Below, piece by piece: positions 1 through 6,223 of a stretch of 7,680 nucleotides of DNA. Every line of letters begins with the position of its first letter. The first letter of the stretch is position 1. The notes beneath the pieces were generated by a model that worked only from the letters and a program-made list of their open reading frames with translations, was not told the DNA's origin and made no database searches. The position numbers and the translations under genes were made by a program. Source of the stretch: DSNY01 sp037442465 (lineage in GTDB: Bacteria; Pseudomonadota; Gammaproteobacteria; Burkholderiales; Burkholderiaceae_F); contig JBBIQI010000159.1 of NCBI GenBank assembly GCA_037442465.1, positions 1-7,680 of the forward strand. Direction: 5' to 3'.

Positions 1-864
1 GACCGCGCGCGCGGCGAGTCGCCGCGCAAGCGGCGCCGGCGCGGTCGCATCCTGCGCGGTGAAACCGATCAGGCGCAGCCCGCTGCGCTGCGCCAGCCGC
101 GCGGCGAAGCGCTGCCCGGCCGCATCGTCCAGGTTGAGCACCGCGTGCGACAGCGTCGGCCAGTCGAGCAGACGCGCCTTGGCCGCTTCGTAGCGCTCGA
201 GCGTGCCGTGGTAGTCCAGGTGGTCGCGCGTGAGGTTCGTGAACAGCGCGATGTCGAAGTCCACACCGTCGACGCGGCCCTGGTCGAGCCCGATCGAAGA
301 CACCTCCATCGCGACCGCACGCGCACCCTGGTCGAGCAGTGCACGCAACTCACGCTGCACGGCGATCGCATCGGGTGTGGTCAGCGCGGAGCCGGCGAAC
401 ACCGTACCCGGGAAGCCGCTGCCGAGCGTGCCGATCACCGCGCAGCCGCTGCCCTCCAGTGTCAGCAGTTGCGCGATCCACTGCGTGCACGAGGTCTTGC
501 CGTTGGTGCCGGTGACGCCGATCGCGCGCAGTTTCTCGCTCGGCCGCCCGTAGAAGCTGGCGGCGAGCGGCCCGAGCAGCCGCCGCAGCCCGGGCACCGG
601 CAGCACCGGTACGCCGATGTCCAGTGGCTGCCAGCCCTCGGCTTCGACGAGCGCGGCGGCCGCACCGAGTGCGACGGCCGTGCGCAGGTAGTCGCGCCCG
701 TCGGCGCTCTTGCCGGGGACCGCGCCCGGCACTGCCACGAAAACGTCGCCCGCCGCGATGCGCCGGCTGTCGAGCTGAAGGTGGTGCGCGCCGGCGAGTG
801 CGGACGGCGCGTTCGCGCGCAGCCAGGCAACGATGTCCATCACGCTCGCTTGCGATCGGCTCAT
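1..864 (-). CDS. murE: UDP-N-acetylmuramyl-tripeptide synthetase MurE, 3' end missing
   Basis: MurE is the cytoplasmic ATP-dependent ligase that adds the third stem-peptide residue (usually meso-diaminopimelate in Gram-negatives) to UDP-MurNAc-L-Ala-D-Glu. The window holds the first 288 codons of a protein normally near 490-500 residues; the rest lies beyond position 1. Visible are the N-terminal uridine-binding motif DSRRIAAGDVFVAVPG (residues 32-47), the ATP-binding loop GVTGTNGKTS (116-125), TTPDA (162-166), the EVSS segment (187-190) and FTNLTRDHLDYHGT (208-221), the usual Mur ligase central-domain motifs in order. I chose the ATG at 864-862 because it follows the ftsI stop by 8 nt and has a GAGG at 874-871 that partly overlaps that stop, which suggests coupled translation. 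A second ATG at codon 9 is possible but has no better support. The DNPR motif that marks diaminopimelate specificity would lie outside the window, so the added amino acid cannot be read here. Confidence 0.96.
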   Translation of the reverse strand, partial: MSRSQASVMDIVAWLRANAPSALAGAHHLQLDSRRIAAGDVFVAVPGAVPGKSADGRDYLRTAVALGAAAALVEAEGWQPLDIGVPVLPVPGLRRLLGPLAASFYGRPSEKLRAIGVTGTNGKTSCTQWIAQLLTLEGSGCAVIGTLGSGFPGTVFAGSALTTPDAIAVQRELRALLDQGARAVAMEVSSIGLDQGRVDGVDFDIALFTNLTRDHLDYHGTLERYEAAKARLLDWPTLSHAVLNLDDAAGQRFAARLAQRSGLRLIGFTAQDATAPAPLARRLAARAV

Positions 865-872
865 CGCGCGCC

Positions 873-2720
873 TCACATCGCCCCGGCCAGCCGCTGCAGC
901 GGCAGACGCGGCTCCGGCGAGCGGACCGGCGCACGGTCGGTGGCGCCGTCGGGGGCAACCTGCAGCGTGCGCAGTGCGCCGGCCGTGATCTGCGCGAACA
1001 CCGGCGCGGCGACATCGCCGCCGTAGTAGCGCCCGCGCGTCGCGTCCGGCTCGTCGATCATCACGGCCACGACGATGCGCGGGTCCGACACCGGCGCGAA
1101 ACCGGCGAACGAAGCGACGTAGGCGTTGACGTAGCGCCCGTTGTGCAGCTTGCGCGCAGTGCCGGTCTTGCCCGCGACGCGGTAGCCGGCGATGCGCGCA
1201 GCCGGCGCGGTGCCCTCGTCGCCGACGGCCAGTTCAAGCATGCGACGCATCGCATGCGCGGTCGCCGGCTTGATCACCCGCACGCCCGCGGGTGGCGACT
1301 CGGTCTTGATCAGCGTGGCCGGGACGACGTCGCCGTCGCGCGCAAACACGGTGTACGCGCGCGCCAGTTGCAGCAGCGATACCGAAACGCCGTAGCCGTA
1401 GGCGATCGTCGCCTGCTCGATCGGGCGCCATACCTTGTACGGACGCAGGCGGCCGGCGACGGCACCGGGAAAGCCCGTGCCCGCACGGCTCGGCGCCTGG
1501 CCGAAGCCGGCGGCGGAGTACGTCTCCCACAGCACCTGCGCCGGCAGGTCGAGCGCGATCTTGGCGGTGCCCACGTTGCTCGACTTGGCGACCACTTCAG
1601 CGACGGTCAGCACGCCGTGCGGATGCGCATCGCCGATCGTGCGGCCGCCGATCGTCATGCGTCCCGGCGCGGTCTGCACGCGCAGTTCGGGCGACACGCG
1701 CCCGGCGTCGAGCGCGGCGGCGATCGAAAACGGCTTCAACGTCGAGCCGGGCTCGAACGTGTCGGTCAGTGCGCGGTTGCGCAGCGTGGCCGCATCCCAC
1801 CGCTCGCGCCGGTTGGGGTCGAAGCTCGGCCAGTTCGCCAGCGCCAGCACCTCGCCGGTCCTGACGTCGAGCACGACCGCCGCACCCGCTTTGGCGCGAT
1901 GCGCTTCGACCGCGTCCTTCAGCGCGGAGAAGGCGATGTACTGGACCCGGTGGTCGATCGATAGCACCACGTCGCGGCCGTCGACCGGCATGCGCAGCCA
2001 GTCGCCGTCAACGACGCGCCCGAAGCGGTCCTTGATCACGCGGCGGCTGCCGGCGCGGCCAGCCAGCGTCGACTCGAGCGCGAGCTCGATGCCCTCCTGG
2101 CCGCGGTCCTCGACGTCGGTGAAGCCGATCACGTGCGCGGCGGTACCCCCGTGCGGGTAGTGACGCTTGAACTCGCGGCTTGCGTGGATGCCCTCGAGCT
2201 TCAGTGCGGCGATGCGTTCGGCGACTTCGGGTTCGACCTGACGCCGCAGATAGACGAAGCTGCGGTCCTCCGCCGCAAGCCTGCGCTTGAGCTCGGCCAC
2301 CGGCATCGCCAGCAGTTGCGCAAGCTGCGCCAACTCGCGCGGCGACAGATCGACGTCTTCGGGGATCGCCCAGATCGCCCGCGCGGGTACCGACGCGGCG
2401 AGCACGACACCGTTGCGGTCCGTCACCTTGCCGCGGGTGGCGGGCACCTCGAGCGTGCGCGCATAGCGCGCTTCGCCCTGCCGTTGCAGGAAGTCGGTAC
2501 CGATGCCGCCCTGCAAGTAGAACGCGCGGCCGGCGAGCAGCGCGAACGCACAGAACAACAGCGACAGCAGCAGCATCGAGCGCCGGCGCGACAGACGGAC
2601 AGCCAACAGCGGATTGGCGTTGAACGCGACGCGCTCGCCGCCTCTCGCCGCCCGGGCGCGGCGCGTGTGCGCGAACGCTCGGCTCGCGGCGCCGCTGCGA
2701 TCGCCGGCGGGCAGCTTCAC
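873..2720 (-). CDS. ftsI: Septal peptidoglycan transpeptidase FtsI (PBP3)
   Basis: FtsI is the class B penicillin-binding protein that cross-links septal peptidoglycan. It works in the periplasm, anchored in the inner membrane, with FtsW, FtsL, FtsB and FtsQ. The 615-residue product has a basic cytoplasmic tail (1-47), one membrane segment (about 48-66), a PBP dimerisation/pedestal domain starting with RGKVTDRNG (96-104), and a transpeptidase domain with all three active-site motifs: STLK (catalytic Ser326, Lys329), SSN (380-382) and KTGT (518-521). Length is near the family norm, slightly longer at the N terminus. The start is GTG at 2720-2718, overlapping the ftsL TGA as GTGA; a strong GGAGGT at 2732-2727, 6 nt upstream, supports it. 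The next in-frame ATG would fall at residue 49 and cut into the membrane segment, so it is unlikely. The gene sits between ftsL and murE in the conserved dcw order. Nothing looks broken. Confidence 0.97.
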   Translation of the reverse strand: MKLPAGDRSGAASRAFAHTRRARAARGGERVAFNANPLLAVRLSRRRSMLLLSLLFCAFALLAGRAFYLQGGIGTDFLQRQGEARYARTLEVPATRGKVTDRNGVVLAASVPARAIWAIPEDVDLSPRELAQLAQLLAMPVAELKRRLAAEDRSFVYLRRQVEPEVAERIAALKLEGIHASREFKRHYPHGGTAAHVIGFTDVEDRGQEGIELALESTLAGRAGSRRVIKDRFGRVVDGDWLRMPVDGRDVVLSIDHRVQYIAFSALKDAVEAHRAKAGAAVVLDVRTGEVLALANWPSFDPNRRERWDAATLRNRALTDTFEPGSTLKPFSIAAALDAGRVSPELRVQTAPGRMTIGGRTIGDAHPHGVLTVAEVVAKSSNVGTAKIALDLPAQVLWETYSAAGFGQAPSRAGTGFPGAVAGRLRPYKVWRPIEQATIAYGYGVSVSLLQLARAYTVFARDGDVVPATLIKTESPPAGVRVIKPATAHAMRRMLELAVGDEGTAPAARIAGYRVAGKTGTARKLHNGRYVNAYVASFAGFAPVSDPRIVVAVMIDEPDATRGRYYGGDVAAPVFAQITAGALRTLQVAPDGATDRAPVRSPEPRLPLQRLAGAM

Positions 2721-3013
2721 TTCGACACCTCCGGTGCGGCCGCCGGCGCCGCCGGCAGATAGACGGTGCGGGCGGCGTCGACCGGACGCATGCCCAGTTG
2801 GCGCGCGGCCGCTTCGACCGTCGCCGGCTGCGATACGCGCCCTAGTTCGACCCGCAGGCGGTTGCCTTCGGCCTCGAGCGCCTTGGCCTGCTGCTGCGCG
2901 CGCTCCAGATCGATGAATAGGCTGCGCGCGCGGTGCTGCGCGGTCACCACGGACAGGCCGCTGGCCACCAGCAGCGCGGCGATCAGCAACAACAGCGCAC
3001 CGCGGCGGATCAT
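2717..3013 (-). CDS. ftsL: Cell division protein FtsL
   Basis: FtsL is a small bitopic divisome protein. It forms the FtsQLB complex and activates septal synthesis by FtsWI. The 98-residue product shows a short N-terminal RR, a hydrophobic membrane segment (about 5-24) and a periplasmic region rich in Glu, Gln, Arg and Leu (about 28-60) that looks like the family coiled coil. A segment with RQLGMRP (71-77) follows, and then an Ala/Pro-rich tail. Sequence conservation in this family is low, so the call rests on size, topology and position between rsmH and ftsI. The ATG at 3013-3011 overlaps the rsmH TGA as ATGA, and a GAGGT lies about 3-4 nt upstream. The stop overlaps the ftsI GTG, so both ends are likely translationally coupled to neighbours. 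Confidence 0.93.
   Translation of the reverse strand: MIRRGALLLLIAALLVASGLSVVTAQHRARSLFIDLERAQQQAKALEAEGNRLRVELGRVSQPATVEAAARQLGMRPVDAARTVYLPAAPAAAPEVSK
2721..2732 (-). promoter_or_regulatory. Ribosome binding site of ftsI
   Basis: On the minus strand a GGAGGT (2732-2727) precedes the GTG at 2720 by 6 nt. It lies inside the last codons of ftsL and decides for the GTG start over a much later ATG. Confidence 0.8.
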
Positions 3014-3987
3014 GCCGACCTCGGCAGCGGGACGGCCGTGCGTTCGGCCACGCGCATCACCGCCGAGCGCGCGCGCGGGTTGGCGGCGATCTGTGCGGCG
3101 TCCGGCACCGCCTTGCCGAGTGCGCGCAGCGTCGGCTGCGGCAGCTCGGATGCGCGCAACGGTAGACCGCGCGCCTGCGCGCGTTCCGGATGCGCATGCG
3201 CGTCGATGAATCGCTTGACGAGCCGATCCTCCAGCGAATGAAAGCTGATGGCGACCAGGCGCGCGCCGGTCGCGAGCAGTTCGACGGCCTGTGCGAGCAC
3301 TAGCGCCAGTTCCTCAAGCTCTTGATTGACGTGAATCCGTACAGCCTGAAAAGTCCGCGTGGCCGGATGCTGGGACGCGTCCTTGCGGCTCTTGACGGGG
3401 ATCGCCTCCGCCACGACGGCGGCAAGGTCGGCGGTGCGGGTGAGCGGCCGCCCAGCTTCGCGGCGAGCCACAATCGCCTTTGCAATCGATGCAGCAAACC
3501 GTTCTTCCCCATAGTCACGGATCACCCGCGTCAGTTCGTCGACCGTCGCCCGCGCCAGCCATTGCGCCGCGGTCTCGCCGCGCGTCGGGTCCATCCGCAT
3601 GTCGAGCGGGCCGTCGCCGCGCAGCGAAAAGCCGCGCTGCGGATCGTCGATCTGCGGCGAGGACACGCCCAGATCGAGCAGCACGCCCTGCACGCGCGTG
3701 ATGCCCAGCGCCTGCAGGCGCTGTCGCAATTGCGAAAACGGCGCATGGACGAAGGCGAAACGGGCGTCGGCGATCGCGGCCGCAGCAGTCTGCGCAGCCG
3801 GATCGCGATCGAACGCCACCAATCGGCCCGTCGGCGCGAGCCGTGCGAGGATGGCGCACGCGTGCCCGCCGCGCCCGAAGGTCGCGTCGACGTAGATGCC
3901 CGCGGGATCCGTCACCAGTGCTTCGACCGCTGCTGCGGCCAGCACGGTGCGATGTTCCGGTGAAGCGATCGTGAAGGAGGATGGCAT
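3010..3987 (-). CDS. rsmH: 16S rRNA (cytosine-1402 N4) methyltransferase RsmH (MraW)
   Basis: RsmH uses S-adenosylmethionine to methylate N4 of C1402 in the 16S rRNA decoding centre. The 325-residue product has the usual family length and motif series: EHRTVL (11-16), IYVDATFGRGGH (31-42, cofactor loop), DLGVSS (105-110), GFSLRGDGPLDMRMD (119-133), YGEERFA (159-165), HPATRTFQAVRIHVNQEL (207-224), ISFHSLEDRLVKRF (247-260) and NPRARSAVMRVAE (303-315). The ATG at 3987 starts 6 nt after the mraZ stop and leaves the expected short tail before EHRTVL. No convincing Shine-Dalgarno sequence precedes it, and its first base lies in the arm of a 9-bp inverted repeat, so translation may depend on ribosomes finishing mraZ. 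The stop overlaps the ftsL ATG. Second gene of the dcw operon; no anomaly in the protein. Confidence 0.98.
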   Translation of the reverse strand: MPSSFTIASPEHRTVLAAAAVEALVTDPAGIYVDATFGRGGHACAILARLAPTGRLVAFDRDPAAQTAAAAIADARFAFVHAPFSQLRQRLQALGITRVQGVLLDLGVSSPQIDDPQRGFSLRGDGPLDMRMDPTRGETAAQWLARATVDELTRVIRDYGEERFAASIAKAIVARREAGRPLTRTADLAAVVAEAIPVKSRKDASQHPATRTFQAVRIHVNQELEELALVLAQAVELLATGARLVAISFHSLEDRLVKRFIDAHAHPERAQARGLPLRASELPQPTLRALGKAVPDAAQIAANPRARSAVMRVAERTAVPLPRSA

Positions 3988-3995
3988 TCACGATC
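3967..3995 (-). repeat. Inverted repeat over the rsmH start codon
   Basis: GATCGTGAA at 3967-3975 is repeated as its exact reverse complement at 3987-3995, with an 11-nt loop. In the mRNA the 5' arm includes the last two bases of the mraZ UGA and the first base of the rsmH AUG; the rest of the AUG is in the loop. The loop also carries CCUCC, the anti-Shine-Dalgarno core. The repeat is directly visible. A role in holding back rsmH initiation until mraZ is translated is my inference. Confidence 0.6.
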
Positions 3996-4422
3996 AGAAG
4001 ATGAAACGCTTGAACGCTTCCGGAACGCCGGCCTCGAGCGCAGCCTTTTCCTGCTCGGCACGCGCTGCCGCATCCCAGAGTTCGAGGCGGTTTTCCAGCC
4101 CGATCAGCACGACGTCGCGTTCGAGTCCGGCCACCGCGCGCAGTTCGGCCGGAATCAGCACGCGTCCGGCGCTGTCCAGTTCCAGACTGCGCGCGCTGCC
4201 CACGATGATGCGGACCCATTCGCGCGCCTCGAAAGGCATCTGTGCCAGCTCGGCGCGCTTGGCCTCCCAGACCGGGCGCGGGTACACGACGAGACAGCGA
4301 TCCGGATGGCGCGTGAGCGTGATGCGCCCTTCGTACTGCGCGAGCAGCGTCTCGCGATGACGCGCGGGCATCGACAGCCTGCCCTTGTCGTCCAACGTCA
4401 GTGCCGCCGCCCCCTCGAACAC
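3994..4422 (-). CDS. mraZ: Transcriptional regulator MraZ
   Basis: MraZ is a ring-forming DNA-binding protein with two SpoVT/AbrB-type domains. In E. coli it represses its own dcw operon by binding repeated TGGGN boxes upstream of mraZ. The 142-residue product has the expected length and both copies of the signature: LDDKGRLSMPARHR (10-23) and LDSAGRVLIPAELR (82-95). The start is GTG at 4422-4420, giving an N terminus beginning (V/M)FEG that matches the family, and a GAGG at 4431-4428 lies 5 nt upstream. This is the first gene of the dcw cluster. It is preceded by a sigma70-like promoter, three box-like repeats and a leader hairpin, which fits autoregulation. The TGA lies inside the inverted repeat that covers the start of rsmH. 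Confidence 0.97.
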   Translation of the reverse strand: MFEGAAALTLDDKGRLSMPARHRETLLAQYEGRITLTRHPDRCLVVYPRPVWEAKRAELAQMPFEAREWVRIIVGSARSLELDSAGRVLIPAELRAVAGLERDVVLIGLENRLELWDAAARAEQEKAALEAGVPEAFKRFIF

Positions 4423-4431
4423 GCGCGCCTC
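4423..4431 (-). promoter_or_regulatory. Ribosome binding site of mraZ
   Basis: GAGG (4431-4428) lies 5 nt before the GTG at 4422. No in-frame ATG gives the conserved MraZ N terminus, so this site supports the GTG start. Confidence 0.65.
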
Positions 4432-4450
4432 GCAGTGATCGCGGACCGCC

Positions 4451-4492
4451 GCAGGCTTGCGCAGTTTCGAGACTCTTAGCGCAAGCGACTGC
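4451..4492 (-). repeat. Strong hairpin in the mraZ leader
   Basis: GCTTGCGC (4455-4462) and GCGCAAGC (4479-4486) are perfect inverted copies, with 16 nt between them. Outside them GCAG (4451-4454) pairs with CTGC (4489-4492) across a 2-nt bulge, giving up to 12 base pairs. The hairpin would lie in the 5' leader of the mraZ mRNA, ending 28 nt before the GTG. No U tract follows on the minus strand, so it is not a standard intrinsic terminator. It could stabilise the mRNA, act as a spacer or bind a regulator; none of these is shown by the sequence. Confidence 0.6.
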
Positions 4493-4493
4493 T

Positions 4494-4524
4494 AACTAAT
4501 CCACTTATTTCCACTTTATCCCAC
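4494..4524 (-). promoter_or_regulatory. MraZ operator (three TGGxx repeats)
   Basis: On the minus strand TGGGA, TGGAA and TGGAT begin at 4523, 4513 and 4503, each separated by exactly 5 nt; the wider unit reads GTGG every 10 bp. MraZ of E. coli and Mycoplasma is known to bind (TGGGN) repeats with 5-nt spacers just upstream of mraZ, so placement and period fit well. Only the first copy is a canonical TGGGN; the other two have A in place of the third G. The site starts at about the predicted transcription start, so bound MraZ would block initiation or early elongation. Confidence 0.8.
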
Positions 4525-4533
4525 CAGCGCGGC

Positions 4534-4562
4534 ACTCTAGAGCAAGCGCCTTGAGGGGTCAA
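4534..4562 (-). promoter_or_regulatory. Sigma70-type promoter of the dcw operon
   Basis: TTGACC (4562-4557, five of six consensus bases) and TAGAGT (4539-4534, four of six) are separated by exactly 17 bp. Transcription would start at about 4524-4528, directly at the first MraZ repeat, giving a leader of about 105 nt before the mraZ GTG. The position relative to the operator makes this the best candidate for the cluster promoter, but it is a sequence match only. Confidence 0.65.
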
Positions 4563-4775
4563 GGGAATAAAGGGGCGCTTTTCCGAATGACGACAACGAC
4601 TTAAGACTGCATGCGGGCCAATTCCGTGCCAGAAATGCGTATGCGAATTAAAGGGATAGGCAACGAAGTGAAAGTCGAACGTCAAAACCGGGGCGACCTG
4701 CTCAGGCGTCGGTCCTCAGGTGCCCGCGCGACGCATGCCACCGCGACGGTTCGCGGCCAACGAACGCAAAGAAAA
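4563..4775. other. Non-coding region between rnpB and the mraZ promoter
   Basis: No open frame here looks like a protein on either strand. The part next to rnpB (about 4761-4778) is T-rich on the minus strand and is probably the 3' trailer of the RNase P RNA precursor. A GC-rich bulged hairpin follows at 4691-4725. The segment 4563-4680 is less GC-rich than its surroundings, which suits upstream promoter DNA. I see no further clear promoter or operator. Confidence 0.5.
4684..4725 (-). terminator. Possible intrinsic terminator after rnpB
   Basis: On the minus strand GGGC, ACCTG and AGG (4725-4714) pair with CCT, CAGGT and GCCC (4706-4691) around a 7-nt loop. Two small bulges interrupt the 12-bp stem. 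After 3 nt comes TTTT (4687-4684). The stem is stable but the U tract is short and offset, so termination may be weak. It would separate rnpB transcripts from the dcw promoter. Confidence 0.35.
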
Positions 4776-5086
4776 TGCAAAGCCCGCCTGTAAGCCGGAT
4801 TCTGTGCACGGCGCTGCGTGCGCCGCGTGGCGATCATTCCTCTGGGCCCGCCATCGCTGACGAGCTCGAGCCACCTACCCGCGACCTACCCGAGCAGGGT
4901 CGCCGGTCGCCTATTTGGTGTTGCTCCGCGTAGAGATTGCCCGTTTCACCCGAACTGAATCGGCTCGTCTCTGTTGCTCTGATCCTCACCTCGCGGTGGA
5001 CAGGTGTTACCTGCTACGCCGCTCTACGGAGTCCGGACTTTCCTCCGGCGCACGATGCTGCCGGCGATCGCCCGGCGGGCTTTGCA
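4776..5086 (-). ncRNA. rnpB: RNase P RNA, bacterial class A
   Basis: This is the catalytic RNA of RNase P, which removes 5' leaders from tRNA precursors. Diagnostic segments in order are GAGGAAAGTCCGGACTCC (from 5045), the AGCAACAGAGA segment (about 4979-4969), GGGTGAAACG, GGAGCAACACCAAATAGG, GGGTAGG, AGGAATGATCGCC and ACAGAATCCGGCTTAC. P1 is a perfect 13-bp pairing of 5086-5074 with 4788-4776. P2 pairs 5072-5066 with 4835-4829. P3 is a short hairpin (5064-5045). P12 is only about 4 bp (4950-4963). A P19-like hairpin, absent from E. coli, lies at 4809-4825. The P15-P17 part includes stems GCGACC/GGTCGC and ACCC/GGGT. The total of about 311 nt is well below the 377 nt of E. coli, mainly through the small P3 and P12 and the lack of P13/P14. 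Ends are set from P1 and the promoter and may be off by a few bases. Confidence 0.97.
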
Positions 5087-5092
5087 GCATCG

Positions 5093-5121
5093 AATGTAGG
5101 GGCGAACGTGCGCGGGGGCAA
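5093..5121 (-). promoter_or_regulatory. Sigma70-type promoter of rnpB
   Basis: TTGCCC (5121-5116) and TACATT (5098-5093) are separated by 17 bp, and the -10 box ends 6 nt before the first base of P1 (5086). It fits inside the 44-nt gap after the cheB stop, so rnpB can be transcribed independently of the che operon. Evidence is sequence match plus agreement with the RNA 5' end. Confidence 0.75.
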
Positions 5122-5130
5122 GCCGCCCGC

Positions 5131-6216
5131 TCAGACGCGATGCGCGACGCCGCCGATCTCGGCAAGCCGCTGCTGCAGCCGTGCGGCGATGCGGGCGAGC
5201 GGCAGCACTTCGTCGACGGCGCCGAGCGCGATCGCCTCCTTCGGCATGCCGAAGACGATGCAGCTCGCCTCGTCCTGCGCGATCGTGAAGCTGCCGGCGC
5301 GCTTCATCTCGAGCATCGCAGCCGCGCCGTCCTTGCCCATCCCGGTGAGCATCACCCCGAGCGCGTTCGGACCGGCGTTGGCCGCGACCGAGCGGAACAG
5401 CACGTCGACCGAAGGGCGGTGGCGATTGACGGGTTCGCCGTCGTCGAGCGCGACGACGTAGTTCGAACCGCTGCGCGCCAGTCGCATGTGGCGCCCGCCC
5501 GGCGCGATGTAGGCGTGCCCCGGCAGCACGCGTTCGCCGTTTTCCGCCTCGCTGACGGTGATCCGGCACAGCGAATCGAGTCGCTGCGCGAAACTCCGGG
5601 TGAAGCCCGGCGGCATGTGCTGGGTGATCAGCACCGCGGGGCAATCGGCAGGCAGCGGCGTCAGCACCTCGCGGATCGCTTCGGTGCCGCCGGTCGAGGC
5701 GCCGATCGCGATCAACTTTTCGGTCGACAGGCGCGAGTAGCTCGCCGGCCGCGGCTTGACCGCAGCGAGCCCGTGCGGCGCCGGCACTTGTGGCGCGCCC
5801 GCCCAGCGATGCGGTTTCGACTGCGCGGCGGCGCGGATTCGGTCGGTGATGTCGCGTGCCAGCTCTTGCATCCCACCCGCGATGCCGATTTTGGGTTTGG
5901 CGACGAAGTCCACCGCACCGAGTTCGAGCGCGCGCAGCGTGACCTCGGCGCCGCGCTCGGTCAGCGTCGACACCATCACGACCGGCATCGGCCGCAGGCG
6001 CATCAGTCGCTCGAGAAAGTCGAGCCCGTCCATCCTGGGCATCTCGACATCGAGCGTCAACACGTCCGGGTTCAAAGTTCGGATCATTTCGCGCGCCACC
6101 AGCGGATCGGGTGCCGCGCCGATCGCCTCCATATCGGGCTCGCGGTTAACGATCTGCGCGAGCAGGCTGCGGACCAACGCCGAGTCGTCGATGATCAGCA
6201 CGCGGATCTTGGCCAT
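5131..6216 (-). CDS. cheB: Chemotaxis response regulator / protein-glutamate methylesterase CheB
   Basis: CheB removes methyl groups from glutamates of chemoreceptors, and can deamidate glutamines, when phosphorylated by CheA; this gives adaptation. The 361-residue product has a receiver domain (about 3-120) with Asp10-Asp11, phosphoacceptor Asp56 (LTLDVEMPRMDG), Thr84 region and Lys107. A linker rich in Pro and Ala (about 132-160) follows. The C-terminal esterase domain (about 166-355) has Ser174 in IGASTGGTEA, His200 in TQHMPPGFT and Asp296 in GMGKDGA, the family's catalytic triad. Length is typical. The ATG at 6216 follows the cheD stop by 7 nt with only a weak Shine-Dalgarno, so it is likely coupled. 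This is the last protein gene of the che operon here; rnpB follows with its own promoter. Confidence 0.97.
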   Translation of the reverse strand: MAKIRVLIIDDSALVRSLLAQIVNREPDMEAIGAAPDPLVAREMIRTLNPDVLTLDVEMPRMDGLDFLERLMRLRPMPVVMVSTLTERGAEVTLRALELGAVDFVAKPKIGIAGGMQELARDITDRIRAAAQSKPHRWAGAPQVPAPHGLAAVKPRPASYSRLSTEKLIAIGASTGGTEAIREVLTPLPADCPAVLITQHMPPGFTRSFAQRLDSLCRITVSEAENGERVLPGHAYIAPGGRHMRLARSGSNYVVALDDGEPVNRHRPSVDVLFRSVAANAGPNALGVMLTGMGKDGAAAMLEMKRAGSFTIAQDEASCIVFGMPKEAIALGAVDEVLPLARIAARLQQRLAEIGGVAHRV

Positions 6217-6223
6217 CGCACGC

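Noticed and set aside
145..1964. Long plus-strand open frames over murE and ftsI (145-1026 and 624-1964)
   Set aside because: They are antisense to clear murE and ftsI coding sequence, are extremely rich in Arg, Ala and Gly, and show no family motif. This is the usual GC-rich shadow effect.
4476..4685. 69-codon minus-strand open frame in the intergenic region
   Set aside because: It covers the dcw promoter, the MraZ repeats and part of the leader hairpin, has no good ribosome binding site and resembles no known protein.
4741..4778. Intrinsic terminator directly after the rnpB 3' end
   Set aside because: The minus strand is T-rich here, but I found no local GC-rich stem just before it other than the distant pairing of P1. 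The small CGCGA/TCGCG hairpin nearby has no following U tract.
4611..4793. 60-codon plus-strand open frame
   Set aside because: It runs into the 3' end of rnpB and across the bulged hairpin, and its basic composition looks like chance in GC-rich DNA.
4776..5086. Perfect 13-bp terminal inverted repeats as the ends of a small mobile element
   Set aside because: They are the two strands of helix P1 of RNase P RNA. The enclosed sequence carries all the class A core motifs, and no target duplication was seen.
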